Source of the DNA: Burkholderiales bacterium
Lineage (GTDB): Bacteria > Pseudomonadota > Gammaproteobacteria > Burkholderiales > Burkholderiaceae
Assembly (NCBI GenBank): GCA_947447845.1
Contig: CANFNO010000104.1
Location: 1 to 7,954 of the forward strand
Length of the DNA: 7,954 bases
Reading direction: 5' to 3'
Positions within the stretch are counted from its first letter, which is position 1, and each line of letters opens with the position of its first letter. Below the pieces are notes generated by a model that was not told the DNA's origin, did no database searches, and saw nothing but the letters and a program-made list of their open reading frames with translations. The position numbers were made by a program, and so were the translations under genes. This document shows positions 1 through 5,624 of this stretch, one piece after another.

Positions 1-6
1 CTCTAC

Positions 7-18
7 GCAAAACAAAAG
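7..18. repeat. 12-base direct repeat, left copy
   Basis: GCAAAACAAAAG occurs here and again, identical and in the same orientation, at 1758-1769. The two copies flank the aminotransferase gene. This copy forms the foot of the terminator. The sequence is low in complexity, so coincidence is possible. Confidence 0.4.
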
Positions 19-45
19 GGGCGCTGCATTAGCGCCCCTTTTTTT
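8..45 (-). terminator. Rho-independent terminator of the aminotransferase gene, probably bidirectional
   Basis: A perfect 12-base-pair stem (14-25 with 31-42; GGGGCGCT paired with AGCGCCCC, extended by A/T pairs) encloses the five-base loop GCATT at 26-30. On the minus strand it lies 15 bases beyond the aminotransferase stop at 61-63 and is followed by a T-rich tail (TTTTGTTTTG). On the plus strand the hairpin ends in seven T (39-45), so it could also stop transcription entering from the left of the window. Confidence 0.9.
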
Positions 46-60
46 ATGACCTCTTCTGAA

Positions 61-1740
61 TTACTGCCCCACGCCCCGGAATTTGGCTGCCAGCATTTCG
101 CGCAACAGGCGGCGCTTGATGGTCTTGTTGGTGCTGACCCCATCGGTCCACCACCAGCCATCGGCCTGCATCGCTTTGGCCGCGCGCTCGAAGCACTGCA
201 CCACCTGCTCGAACTCGGCATCGCTGAAGTTCAGACTCCAGATGATGCGGGCACTGCCTACCCAACTCAGAGCCACGCCTTCAAAGCGCAGGTAATGCTG
301 GAAGAGCCAGTTGAAGCTTGCAGGCTGCGTGTACAGCACGGTCCAGACCGAGGACATGCCAGCCACCTGCACCGGCACACCGGCCGCCTGCAGCCGCGCG
401 TTCATCAGTTCTTCGCGGCGCAACCAGGTTTCGTCCACGTGGGCATACAGCGCGGCGATGTCGGCATCTTCCAGGCGATTCAAAAACACATTCATGGCGC
501 CCATCACATAGGGGTGCGAATTGAAGGTGCCGCGGGCAAAGCAAATGTCGGCCGGCGAGCCCTCGCGAAAGCGCCGCATCCAGGCGCGCTTGCCACACAG
601 CACGCCGATGGGAAAGCCGCCACCCAATGTCTTGCCGTAGGTGACCAGATCGGCGCGCACACCAAAGTATTCCTGTGCACCGCCTTTGGCCAGTCGGAAG
701 CCCAAAAACACTTCGTCAAATATCAACGCGATGCCACGGTCGGTGCAAATCTTGCGCAACTCCTGCAGCCAGGCGGTATAAGCCGGGCGGTCAAAGTGGG
801 CCTTGCGCGAACTGTCCAGCATGGCGCCATCGCTCGGTGCGGCGGCATTCGGATGCAGCGCCTGCAGCGGGTTGATCAGCACGCAGGCAATGTCCTTACG
901 GGTACGCAAAACCTGCAGAGTGGCATCGCCCATCTCGGTCAGATTCAGCGTGTCGCGCGCGTGGATCGGGTTGCCGATGCCGGGCTGCACATCGCCCCAC
1001 CAGCCGTGGTACGAGCCACAAAAGCGCACCAGCTTGTTACGGCCGCTGTGGTAGCGCGCCAGACGCACGGCCTGCATGACGGCCTCGGTGCCGGACATAT
1101 GGAAGGACACCTCTTCCATGCCGCTGATGGCCTTGATGCGTTCCAGGTTGTCCAGCATCACCGGGTGGTAGGCACCCAGCACGGGACCGAGGTCCTTCAC
1201 CAACTCGGCGCCCTCGGCCATGCAACGTTTGTAGAAGTCGTTACCAAACAGGTTGACGCCATAGGAGCCGGTCAGGTCGTAGAAGACGTTGCCATCCAGA
1301 TCGGTCACCGTGACACCGGCGGTGCTCTGCACAAAGGAGCCCACCTTCAGGCCCTGCGCGGCCAGTTTGCGGAACTGAAACGGCACGCGGTAGGCGCTGA
1401 CAAATTGCAAGTCCGACAGGCTCTCTGCCGCGGCAGCGCTGGCTTGCAGCGTCTTGGGGTAGCGCGCTTTGCCGCGCGCAATCAAGTTGCCAAATGCGGC
1501 CCGGCGCTTGGCCACTACATCAGGCGGCGCACCGTCCACGGCAAAGGCCTGGTCTTCATCGTAGCTGTAGCTCGGCAGCAGGGCGGCGATGCGGCGTGCC
1601 ATGCGTGGATGCCCGGCCAGCGAGCGGTGTTTGGCAAAAGACAGATCGACGCGAGCCTGTGCCTTGCGAAACGCCACGAACAGCGCAGCGCTGCCCACGG
1701 CATACAGCGCCAGATTATTCAAACCAAACGATTCATTCAC
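61..1740 (-). CDS. Class III PLP-dependent aminotransferase, glutamate-1-semialdehyde aminomutase-like, with N-terminal hydrophobic segment
   Basis: 559 residues from a GTG start at 1740. GGAAGG (1750-1755) lies nine bases upstream; a TTG at 1761 would add seven residues but has no better site. The fold-type I PLP core runs from about residue 135 to 525: SGTEA at 216-220 and SYHGWW at 243-248 (phosphate and ring contacts), FDEV with Asp342 for the pyridine nitrogen, and YGKTLGGGFPIG with Lys370 as the Schiff-base lysine. These match the glutamate-1-semialdehyde aminomutase branch, but the protein is more than 100 residues longer than that enzyme (about 430). The additional N-terminus carries a hydrophobic stretch at about 8-24 that may anchor it in the membrane. 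The neighbour is a divergent phospholipid-type decarboxylase, so a role in haem synthesis is unlikely. The substrate is unknown; an amino-lipid or polyketide-like intermediate is possible. Confidence 0.85.
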   Translation of the reverse strand: MNESFGLNNLALYAVGSAALFVAFRKAQARVDLSFAKHRSLAGHPRMARRIAALLPSYSYDEDQAFAVDGAPPDVVAKRRAAFGNLIARGKARYPKTLQASAAAAESLSDLQFVSAYRVPFQFRKLAAQGLKVGSFVQSTAGVTVTDLDGNVFYDLTGSYGVNLFGNDFYKRCMAEGAELVKDLGPVLGAYHPVMLDNLERIKAISGMEEVSFHMSGTEAVMQAVRLARYHSGRNKLVRFCGSYHGWWGDVQPGIGNPIHARDTLNLTEMGDATLQVLRTRKDIACVLINPLQALHPNAAAPSDGAMLDSSRKAHFDRPAYTAWLQELRKICTDRGIALIFDEVFLGFRLAKGGAQEYFGVRADLVTYGKTLGGGFPIGVLCGKRAWMRRFREGSPADICFARGTFNSHPYVMGAMNVFLNRLEDADIAALYAHVDETWLRREELMNARLQAAGVPVQVAGMSSVWTVLYTQPASFNWLFQHYLRFEGVALSWVGSARIIWSLNFSDAEFEQVVQCFERAAKAMQADGWWWTDGVSTNKTIKRRLLREMLAAKFRGVGQ

Positions 1741-1757
1741 GGGGTATTGCCTTCCAT

Positions 1758-1769
1758 GCAAAACAAAAG
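1758..1769. repeat. 12-base direct repeat, right copy
   Basis: Second copy of GCAAAACAAAAG (first at 7-18). It sits in the 44-base divergent gap between the aminotransferase and the decarboxylase. The bases on either side of the two copies do not match, so the identity stops at 12. Confidence 0.4.
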
Positions 1770-1784
1770 AGAGAAACTGAAAAC

Positions 1785-2660
1785 ATGACTTTGAAAAAAC
1801 AACTTCATAGCCTGCTGGCCAATGAAGACTTGAACTTTTTGCTGACCAACCGCCTGCCCCGGCGCTGGCTGACCCAACTCGTGGGGCGCATTAGCAAGAT
1901 TGAGAATCCGCTGGTGGCGCGCGCCTCGATTGGTATCTGGAAATTTTTTAGCGATCTGGATCTGAGCGAGGCCAAACAGCAGCACTTCAAAAGCATGCAT
2001 GCCTGCTTTACCCGCGAGCTCAAAGAGGGCGCGCGCAGCATCGACCCCAGTGCGGACGTGCTGAGCAGTCCGGTGGACGGCATCATCGGCGCACACGGCC
2101 CGATCGAAGGCACGCAGGTGTTTCAGGCGAAGGGCTTTCCGTACACCCTGGAAGACCTGTTGGGCCACGAGGAAGATTTGGCGGCCTGGCGCAACGGCAG
2201 CTTTGTCACCCTGCGTCTCACGTCCTACATGTACCACCGCTTTCACGCACCCTACGACTGCACGGTGGAGAAGGTGCGCTACTTTTCGGGCGACACCTGG
2301 AACGTCAACCCGATTGCCTTGAAGCGCGTGGAAAAACTGTTTTGCAAGAACGAGCGCGCCTTCATCAGCACCCGGCTGAATGGCGGCGGCCCCATGGCTG
2401 GAAAACGCATTGCGCTGGTGCCGGTGGCGGCCATTCTGGTGGCCAGCATCCGGCTGCACTTTCTGGATGTGTTGTTTCACATGGGCTATCAAGGCGCCAA
2501 GACGTTTGCCTGCGATGCGACGTTCACCAAGGGGCAGGAGATGGGTTGGTTCCAGCATGGGTCTACGGTCATCCTTCTGGCGCCTGCCGGATTCACGCTT
2601 TGTCCTGGACTAGAGCAAGGGACTCACGTGCGGATGGGCCAGGCGCTCTTGCGCTTGTAA
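1785..2660 (+). CDS. psd: Phosphatidylserine decarboxylase-family protein (pyruvoyl enzyme)
   Basis: 291 residues. Members of this family remove the carboxyl group of phosphatidylserine to give phosphatidylethanolamine at the inner membrane, after self-cleavage that creates a pyruvoyl group. The catalytic set is intact: SPVDG with Asp98, YHRFH with His151 and His154, and the self-cleavage site HGST with Ser260 (E. coli has LGST). Amphipathic N-terminal helices (NRLPRRWLTQLVG, residues 22-34) resemble the E. coli enzyme. It is about 30 residues shorter than E. coli Psd (322), lacking an internal stretch before KGQEMG and the acidic tail; the domain ends normally at MGQALLRL. ATG at 1785 is preferred over an in-frame start at 1494, which would run through the aminotransferase gene; the ribosome site (AGAGAG, 1768-1773) is weak. 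Betaproteobacteria often carry a short Psd beside pssA elsewhere, so this could be a paralogue with a different lipid substrate (inference). Confidence 0.9.
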   Translation: MTLKKQLHSLLANEDLNFLLTNRLPRRWLTQLVGRISKIENPLVARASIGIWKFFSDLDLSEAKQQHFKSMHACFTRELKEGARSIDPSADVLSSPVDGIIGAHGPIEGTQVFQAKGFPYTLEDLLGHEEDLAAWRNGSFVTLRLTSYMYHRFHAPYDCTVEKVRYFSGDTWNVNPIALKRVEKLFCKNERAFISTRLNGGGPMAGKRIALVPVAAILVASIRLHFLDVLFHMGYQGAKTFACDATFTKGQEMGWFQHGSTVILLAPAGFTLCPGLEQGTHVRMGQALLRL

Positions 2661-3887
2661 CTGTGCAATGCGTTCGGTGCCGTAAACGGCGCTGAACGTT
2701 TGGGTGTGGCGCGACAGCACTTCGCGCAAAACACCCTCGAAGCTGTCAGCCACTGCACTCCAGGCCAGATAGGCCACGCTGCCAGGGGCCTGCATGCGCA
2801 GCTTCGCTTGCATCGCAGTGTCCAGTGCCAACGCAACCGATGCATTGACAAAAGCCAATTCGTCGCCGTTGGGCACCAGCACGCCATTCTGTTGGTTCAC
2901 GATAAGTTCTAACGCTGCCGCATTGGCATAAGACAAAACCGCCAGCCCGCTGGCCATGGCCTCGGGCACTACGTTGCCAAATGTCTCGGTCATACTGGGG
3001 AACAAAAACAGATCGCCCGAGGCGTAATGCGCAGCCAGTTCTTCGTGCTTGCGGATGCCGGCAAAGTGGGCATCCGGCACCGCCTCTTCCAGGTCCTTGC
3101 GCAAGGGCCCGTCGCCCACAAAAACCAATTTGGCACGGGGCAGTTTGGCCTGAATGGCGCGAAAGGCCGAGACTACCAAACCTACGTTCTTCTCTTTAGC
3201 CAGACGGCCCACCAAAAGCACGACCGTGTCATCCGGCTGCACGCCCCAACTGGCACGCAAAGCCTCTGAGCGACGGGACGGTTTGAAAAGCTCGATCGCC
3301 ACGCCACGAGAAACCACGGTGACGTTTTCATAGCCACGGCCCTTTAGCTCTTGCAGCATGGCCCGTGTGGGCACCATCGTGGCCTGGGTGCGGTTGTGCA
3401 GCTTGCGCAGATAGCTCTCGATGGGCGACTTCAGCAAGCCCATGCCGTAATGCTGCGAGTAGCTGTGAAAGTTGGTGTGGAACGAACTGGTGATGGGCAG
3501 GTGCAGCTTGCGTGCTGCAGCCACCGCAGACCATCCGAGTGGGCCTTCTGTCACCACATGCACGATGTCGGGGCGCTGCTCACTCCAGAGCTTGGTAAGG
3601 CGGCCTTTAGATGGCAGGCCAAAACGCAATTCGCCGTAAGACGGAACGGGGATGCCTTTGGACAGAACCTGGTCCAATCCGGCACGCGGCTCAAAGTCCT
3701 CGCGCGTTTGCCTGGGACGCACAATTTGCACTGCATGTCCGCGCTGCAACAAGCCCTCCACAATGCGCCCTAGCGTCATGGCGACACCGTTGACTTCGGG
3801 TGGAAAAGTTTCCGTGACGACCGCAATGCGCAGGCTGGCTGGCTTTGCGGCGTAGGATTCGATGAGGAGGTCGTCTGATGTTTTCAC
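2610..3887 (-). CDS. GT4-family glycosyltransferase, related to MgtA/PimB/Agt-type lipid glycosyltransferases
   Basis: 425 residues. The GT-B fold has an N-terminal acceptor domain (IAVVTETFPPEVNGVA, 21-36; SSFHTNFHSYS, 134-144) and a C-terminal nucleotide-sugar domain (VGRLAKEKN, 226-234; VFVGDGP, 255-261). The EX7E motif of retaining GT4 enzymes is present (Glu301-Glu309 in MTETFGNVVPEA). The closest style is the group annotated as GDP-mannose-dependent mannosyltransferase or diacylglycerol glycosyltransferase; donor and acceptor cannot be decided. No signal peptide or transmembrane helix is seen, as expected for a peripheral membrane enzyme. GTG at 3887 is the only usable start, because an in-frame stop lies at 3897-3899. 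There is no clear Shine-Dalgarno. Its last 16 residues and stop overlap the decarboxylase gene. A PhoB-box-like repeat lies just upstream (3894-3938), which would fit a role in replacing phospholipid with glycolipid under phosphate starvation (inference). Confidence 0.88.
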   Translation of the reverse strand: MKTSDDLLIESYAAKPASLRIAVVTETFPPEVNGVAMTLGRIVEGLLQRGHAVQIVRPRQTREDFEPRAGLDQVLSKGIPVPSYGELRFGLPSKGRLTKLWSEQRPDIVHVVTEGPLGWSAVAAARKLHLPITSSFHTNFHSYSQHYGMGLLKSPIESYLRKLHNRTQATMVPTRAMLQELKGRGYENVTVVSRGVAIELFKPSRRSEALRASWGVQPDDTVVLLVGRLAKEKNVGLVVSAFRAIQAKLPRAKLVFVGDGPLRKDLEEAVPDAHFAGIRKHEELAAHYASGDLFLFPSMTETFGNVVPEAMASGLAVLSYANAAALELIVNQQNGVLVPNGDELAFVNASVALALDTAMQAKLRMQAPGSVAYLAWSAVADSFEGVLREVLSRHTQTFSAVYGTERIAQLQAQERLAHPHVSPLL

Positions 3888-3893
3888 CCCGAT

Positions 3894-3938
3894 AGGCTAA
3901 ATAACCAACACTGCAGTTTGATGACTTCTATTTGACAA
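3894..3938 (-). promoter_or_regulatory. Candidate PhoB box and -10 for the glycosyltransferase
   Basis: Read on the minus strand, 7-mers TTGTCAA (3938-3932), AAGTCAT (3927-3921) and CTGCAGT (3916-3910) follow each other with an 11-base period and four-base spacers. The E. coli PhoB unit is CTGTCAT; the first two score 5 of 7 each, the third 4 of 7. Exactly ten bases after the last unit lies TAGCCT (3899-3894), matching TATAAT at positions 1, 2 and 6. A transcript from it would begin at or very near the GTG start at 3887, so the mRNA would be leaderless. A repressor dyad is an alternative reading of the same bases. Confidence 0.4.
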
Positions 3939-3949
3939 TTTGAAGTCAT
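3921..3949. repeat. 8-base inverted repeat in the divergent promoter region
   Basis: ATGACTTC (3921-3928) and GAAGTCAT (3942-3949) are perfect inverted copies separated by 13 bases. Between them lies TTGACA (3932-3937), a consensus -35. The spacing of arm centres is 21 bases, two helical turns, as for a dimeric regulator. The left arm is shared with the PhoB-box-like repeat. Confidence 0.5.
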
Positions 3950-3999
3950 TGGGGCTATTTGCGAATAGTCAATGTGCCTTCGCAATCACTACTTATGAT
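3932..3999 (+). promoter_or_regulatory. Candidate promoter elements for the small protein gene
   Basis: Two imperfect readings exist. TTGACA (3932-3937) is a perfect -35 with TATTTG (3956-3961) 18 bases further on as a poor -10. Alternatively TATGAT (3994-3999) is a five-of-six -10 without a good -35, giving a leader of about 15 bases before the ATG at 4021. The sequence alone does not choose between them. Confidence 0.35.
3955..3968. repeat. Short perfect dyad CTATT-TGCG-AATAG
   Basis: Five-base inverted arms (3955-3959 and 3964-3968) around TGCG, placed next to the 8-base inverted repeat and upstream of the small protein gene. It may be an operator half of the same regulatory region; it is short enough to be chance. 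Confidence 0.3.
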
Positions 4000-4020
4000 G
4001 TGGATTCTAGGAGTTGGAAT

Positions 4021-4218
4021 ATGACCAAAAATCTTCAGAATCTCGAACGCCTGTGCCAGAAAATGCAAGCCCGCTATGGTGAGCAAGACCCGATGGTGCA
4101 GCAATTGCGGGAGGAGCTTTCAGAGCGTAAGCAGCAGACCCCCATCGCTGCGCACTGGACGGGCCAAAACGAGCGCCGAACCGCCGCACACCCAAGGGTG
4201 CACATGCGGTCGCATTAA
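4021..4218 (+). CDS. Small protein of unknown function, 65 residues
   Basis: The ATG at 4021 is preceded by AGGAG (4009-4013) at seven bases, the clearest ribosome binding site in the window, which supports real translation. Residues 1-38 (from MTKNLQNLERLCQKM to EELSERK) look like an amphipathic, Leu/Gln/Glu-rich helix or short coiled coil with one Cys at residue 12. Residues 43-65 are Arg/His-rich and probably disordered. There is no signal peptide or membrane segment, so it should be cytoplasmic. The gene lies between divergent promoter DNA and a convergent phosphoesterase gene only 18 bases away, with no evident terminator between them. I do not recognise the family. It could be a small adaptor or regulator acting with its neighbours, but nothing in the sequence shows that. 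Confidence 0.7.
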   Translation: MTKNLQNLERLCQKMQARYGEQDPMVQQLREELSERKQQTPIAAHWTGQNERRTAAHPRVHMRSH

Positions 4219-4236
4219 CCTCGCAAGTCGTTTGCC

Positions 4237-5394
4237 TTAACGCGAGAGCACCACGTGCTTGAGCATTTTGGTGGCGCCATAGATGTCGCTGAACCCATAG
4301 GCGTCAACGTCCACTTTTCCACTTTGGTGAATAGAGACCGTGGCCCATGCATAAGCGCGATCGGTCTCAGGGTTCTTGGTCACTTCACCCGGCTGCGCGT
4401 CCCAAGGCGAACCGCCGCTGCCCACCAACACCTGCCATGCGGCACCGCGTGGTTGCATCATGTTGAACTCGTGTTCGTGGCCGCAAAAATAGGTCGCGCC
4501 AAAGCGCTCAATCACGTCCCACAACGCATCCCGTTCTTTGTCTGATTTGTCCAAGCCATTAATGCCTGGCGCAGGCTTATCACCCATGCCGTAGTAGTAG
4601 GTGAATGCGGGCTTGTGACCAAACACAAACAGATGCTTGGCACCGCGCGCTTGCGCTTCCGCCATGTCTTTGGCCAACCAGACTACCGGCGCAGAATTAT
4701 CTTTGCCAACCGGGTCGGTGTTGACGATGGCGAAGTGCGAATCCTTCACATCAAAACTGTAGGAAAGTTGGCTTTGATCGGTGCTCAATCCGTCCAGGGC
4801 ACCGTTGTTCTGCACATTGATGTGGCTGGCCTCGGTGCCCACAATTTTCTGGAACCGGTCCGTGTCAATGATCAGGTCACCCATATTGGCGCGCCAGGCG
4901 TTTTCGTTTTCCGGCTGTGCCTTCTTGCCCAAAGGTTTGGACTGCACCTCGTGGTTACCGGGCACGGGCACGACGTACGTTCCCGTTTCCATCAACGGCG
5001 CCACCATGCCGCGCCAAAAACCGTATTGACGGTAGAAGGCCATCAAGTCCGAGCCCACCACATCGGCCACGCTATTGCTCGGTGTAGGGCCTGCCAAGCC
5101 ATAGCCCATGATCATGTCGCCGTTGAAGAACAGCAACTTGGACTTCTGCCCTTCGATGTCACGCATGATGCGCGACCAGGCCTTGGTGTTTTGCAACCAG
5201 ATTTTGTCTTGCGCGGAAAGCGGCTTCATGGTTGCATCAGGTTCCTTGGGGTCCTGGCGCGAATCGCCCACCGTAGAAAAACGCAGCAGCACCGGATCAG
5301 ATGCATCGCTGTTGGTTTGGGCGTGCAATGCGCTGCTGGTAGCGCACAAGGCACTCCCTGTCAGAACGATGAGAGCGAGAAGTTTCTTGGTCAT
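4237..5394 (-). CDS. Exported calcineurin-like metallophosphoesterase
   Basis: 385 residues. The N-terminus MTKKLLALIVLTGSALC leads to a Sec signal peptide with likely cleavage after ALHA (residue 25), placing the enzyme in the periplasm. Metal-binding motifs of the calcineurin-like fold follow in order: VGDSR (42-46) in place of the usual D-x-H, FNGDMI (90-95), PGNHE (145-149), FGHK (258-261) and CGHEHEF (304-310). This two-metal centre hydrolyses phosphomono- or diesters; the substrate cannot be read. GSGGSPWD (325-332) is a conserved loop near the active site. ATG at 5394 is chosen because it begins the signal peptide; a TTG at 5427 would put eleven non-basic residues ahead of it. No Shine-Dalgarno is visible before 5394. 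It is divergent from the porin, and a PhoB-box-like array with a good -10 (5427-5471) precedes it, consistent with a phosphate-scavenging role. Confidence 0.9.
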   Translation of the reverse strand: MTKKLLALIVLTGSALCATSSALHAQTNSDASDPVLLRFSTVGDSRQDPKEPDATMKPLSAQDKIWLQNTKAWSRIMRDIEGQKSKLLFFNGDMIMGYGLAGPTPSNSVADVVGSDLMAFYRQYGFWRGMVAPLMETGTYVVPVPGNHEVQSKPLGKKAQPENENAWRANMGDLIIDTDRFQKIVGTEASHINVQNNGALDGLSTDQSQLSYSFDVKDSHFAIVNTDPVGKDNSAPVVWLAKDMAEAQARGAKHLFVFGHKPAFTYYYGMGDKPAPGINGLDKSDKERDALWDVIERFGATYFCGHEHEFNMMQPRGAAWQVLVGSGGSPWDAQPGEVTKNPETDRAYAWATVSIHQSGKVDVDAYGFSDIYGATKMLKHVVLSR

Positions 5395-5426
5395 GGTGGG
5401 CAATTGTTGGAGGATTAAACCTTCCA

Positions 5427-5471
5427 ATTACAGTGAAAAAATATGACAAAACCAAGTCGCTTTGCTGACGA
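5427..5471 (-). promoter_or_regulatory. Candidate PhoB box and -10 for the metallophosphoesterase
   Basis: Read on the minus strand, 7-mers TCGTCAG (5471-5465), GCGACTT (5460-5454) and TTGTCAT (5449-5443) have an 11-base period. The last differs from the E. coli PhoB unit CTGTCAT only at base one; the middle unit is poor (3 of 7). TGTAAT (5432-5427), five of six matches to TATAAT, begins exactly ten bases after the last unit, the spacing known at PhoB-activated promoters. The predicted leader to the ATG is about 26 bases. A further GTCA core lies ten bases upstream (TTGCTGAC is directly repeated at 5462-5469 and 5472-5479 on the plus strand). Confidence 0.45.
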
Positions 5472-5506
5472 TTGCTGACATGCCCTGATTGCGTTTGCAT
5501 ACCGCA

Positions 5507-5562
5507 ACGTCAAAGAATTGACATGCAAAAGTCAAGAGAACGACACACGTGAAACCTAAGCT
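5507..5562 (+). promoter_or_regulatory. Four-unit 11-base tandem repeat (PhoB-box-like) and -10 for the porin
   Basis: Four 7-mers start at 5507, 5518, 5529 and 5540: ACGTCAA, TTGACAT, AAGTCAA and ACGACAC. Each is followed by a four-base spacer, purine-rich in most cases. G at position 3, T or A at 4, C at 5 and A at 6 hold in every unit. This equals the 7+4 architecture of PhoB boxes, here as two consecutive boxes. TAAGCT (5557-5562) starts ten bases after the last unit and matches TATAAT at the key positions 1, 2 and 6. A plain sigma-70 promoter from TTGACA (5518-5523) is less convincing, because CGACAC stands at the 17-base position. Confidence 0.45.
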
Positions 5563-5624
5563 CGGCTTCCGACTGATTGCAGACCCATGCGCAGTCAGAA
5601 ACGCTTAATTCACTAAAGGCTCAT

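Noticed and set aside
1494..1784. Upstream in-frame extension of the decarboxylase
   Set aside because: The added 97 residues would run antisense through the aminotransferase 5' end, read like non-coding translation, and have no counterpart in the Psd family; ATG at 1785 starts the family-like N-terminus.
46..1788. 580-codon open frame on the plus strand
   Set aside because: It lies opposite the aminotransferase, is rich in His, Gln and Gly with no recognisable motif, and begins inside the terminator. The opposite frame has complete PLP motifs.
1737..2558. 273-codon minus-strand frame
   Set aside because: Antisense shadow of the decarboxylase, which has all catalytic residues.
3921..3965. 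PhoB-box reading of the same repeats for the small protein on the plus strand
   Set aside because: The plus-strand units score lower, and the hexamer ten bases after the last one (TGCGAA, 3960-3965) does not resemble a -10.
4184..4209. Stem-loop near the 3' end of the small gene (CCGCA / TGCGG with inner CACCC / GGGTG)
   Set aside because: It has a two-base inner loop, a bulge and no T tract on either strand, and it lies inside the small gene; not convincing as a terminator between the convergent genes.
4615..5418. 267-codon plus-strand frame
   Set aside because: Antisense shadow of the metallophosphoesterase, with His/Arg-rich composition and no ribosome site.
5577..5624. Upstream porin start at 5577
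   Set aside because: It would put 16 polar residues before the signal peptide, whereas ATG at 5625 has AAAGG at five bases and begins a typical signal sequence.
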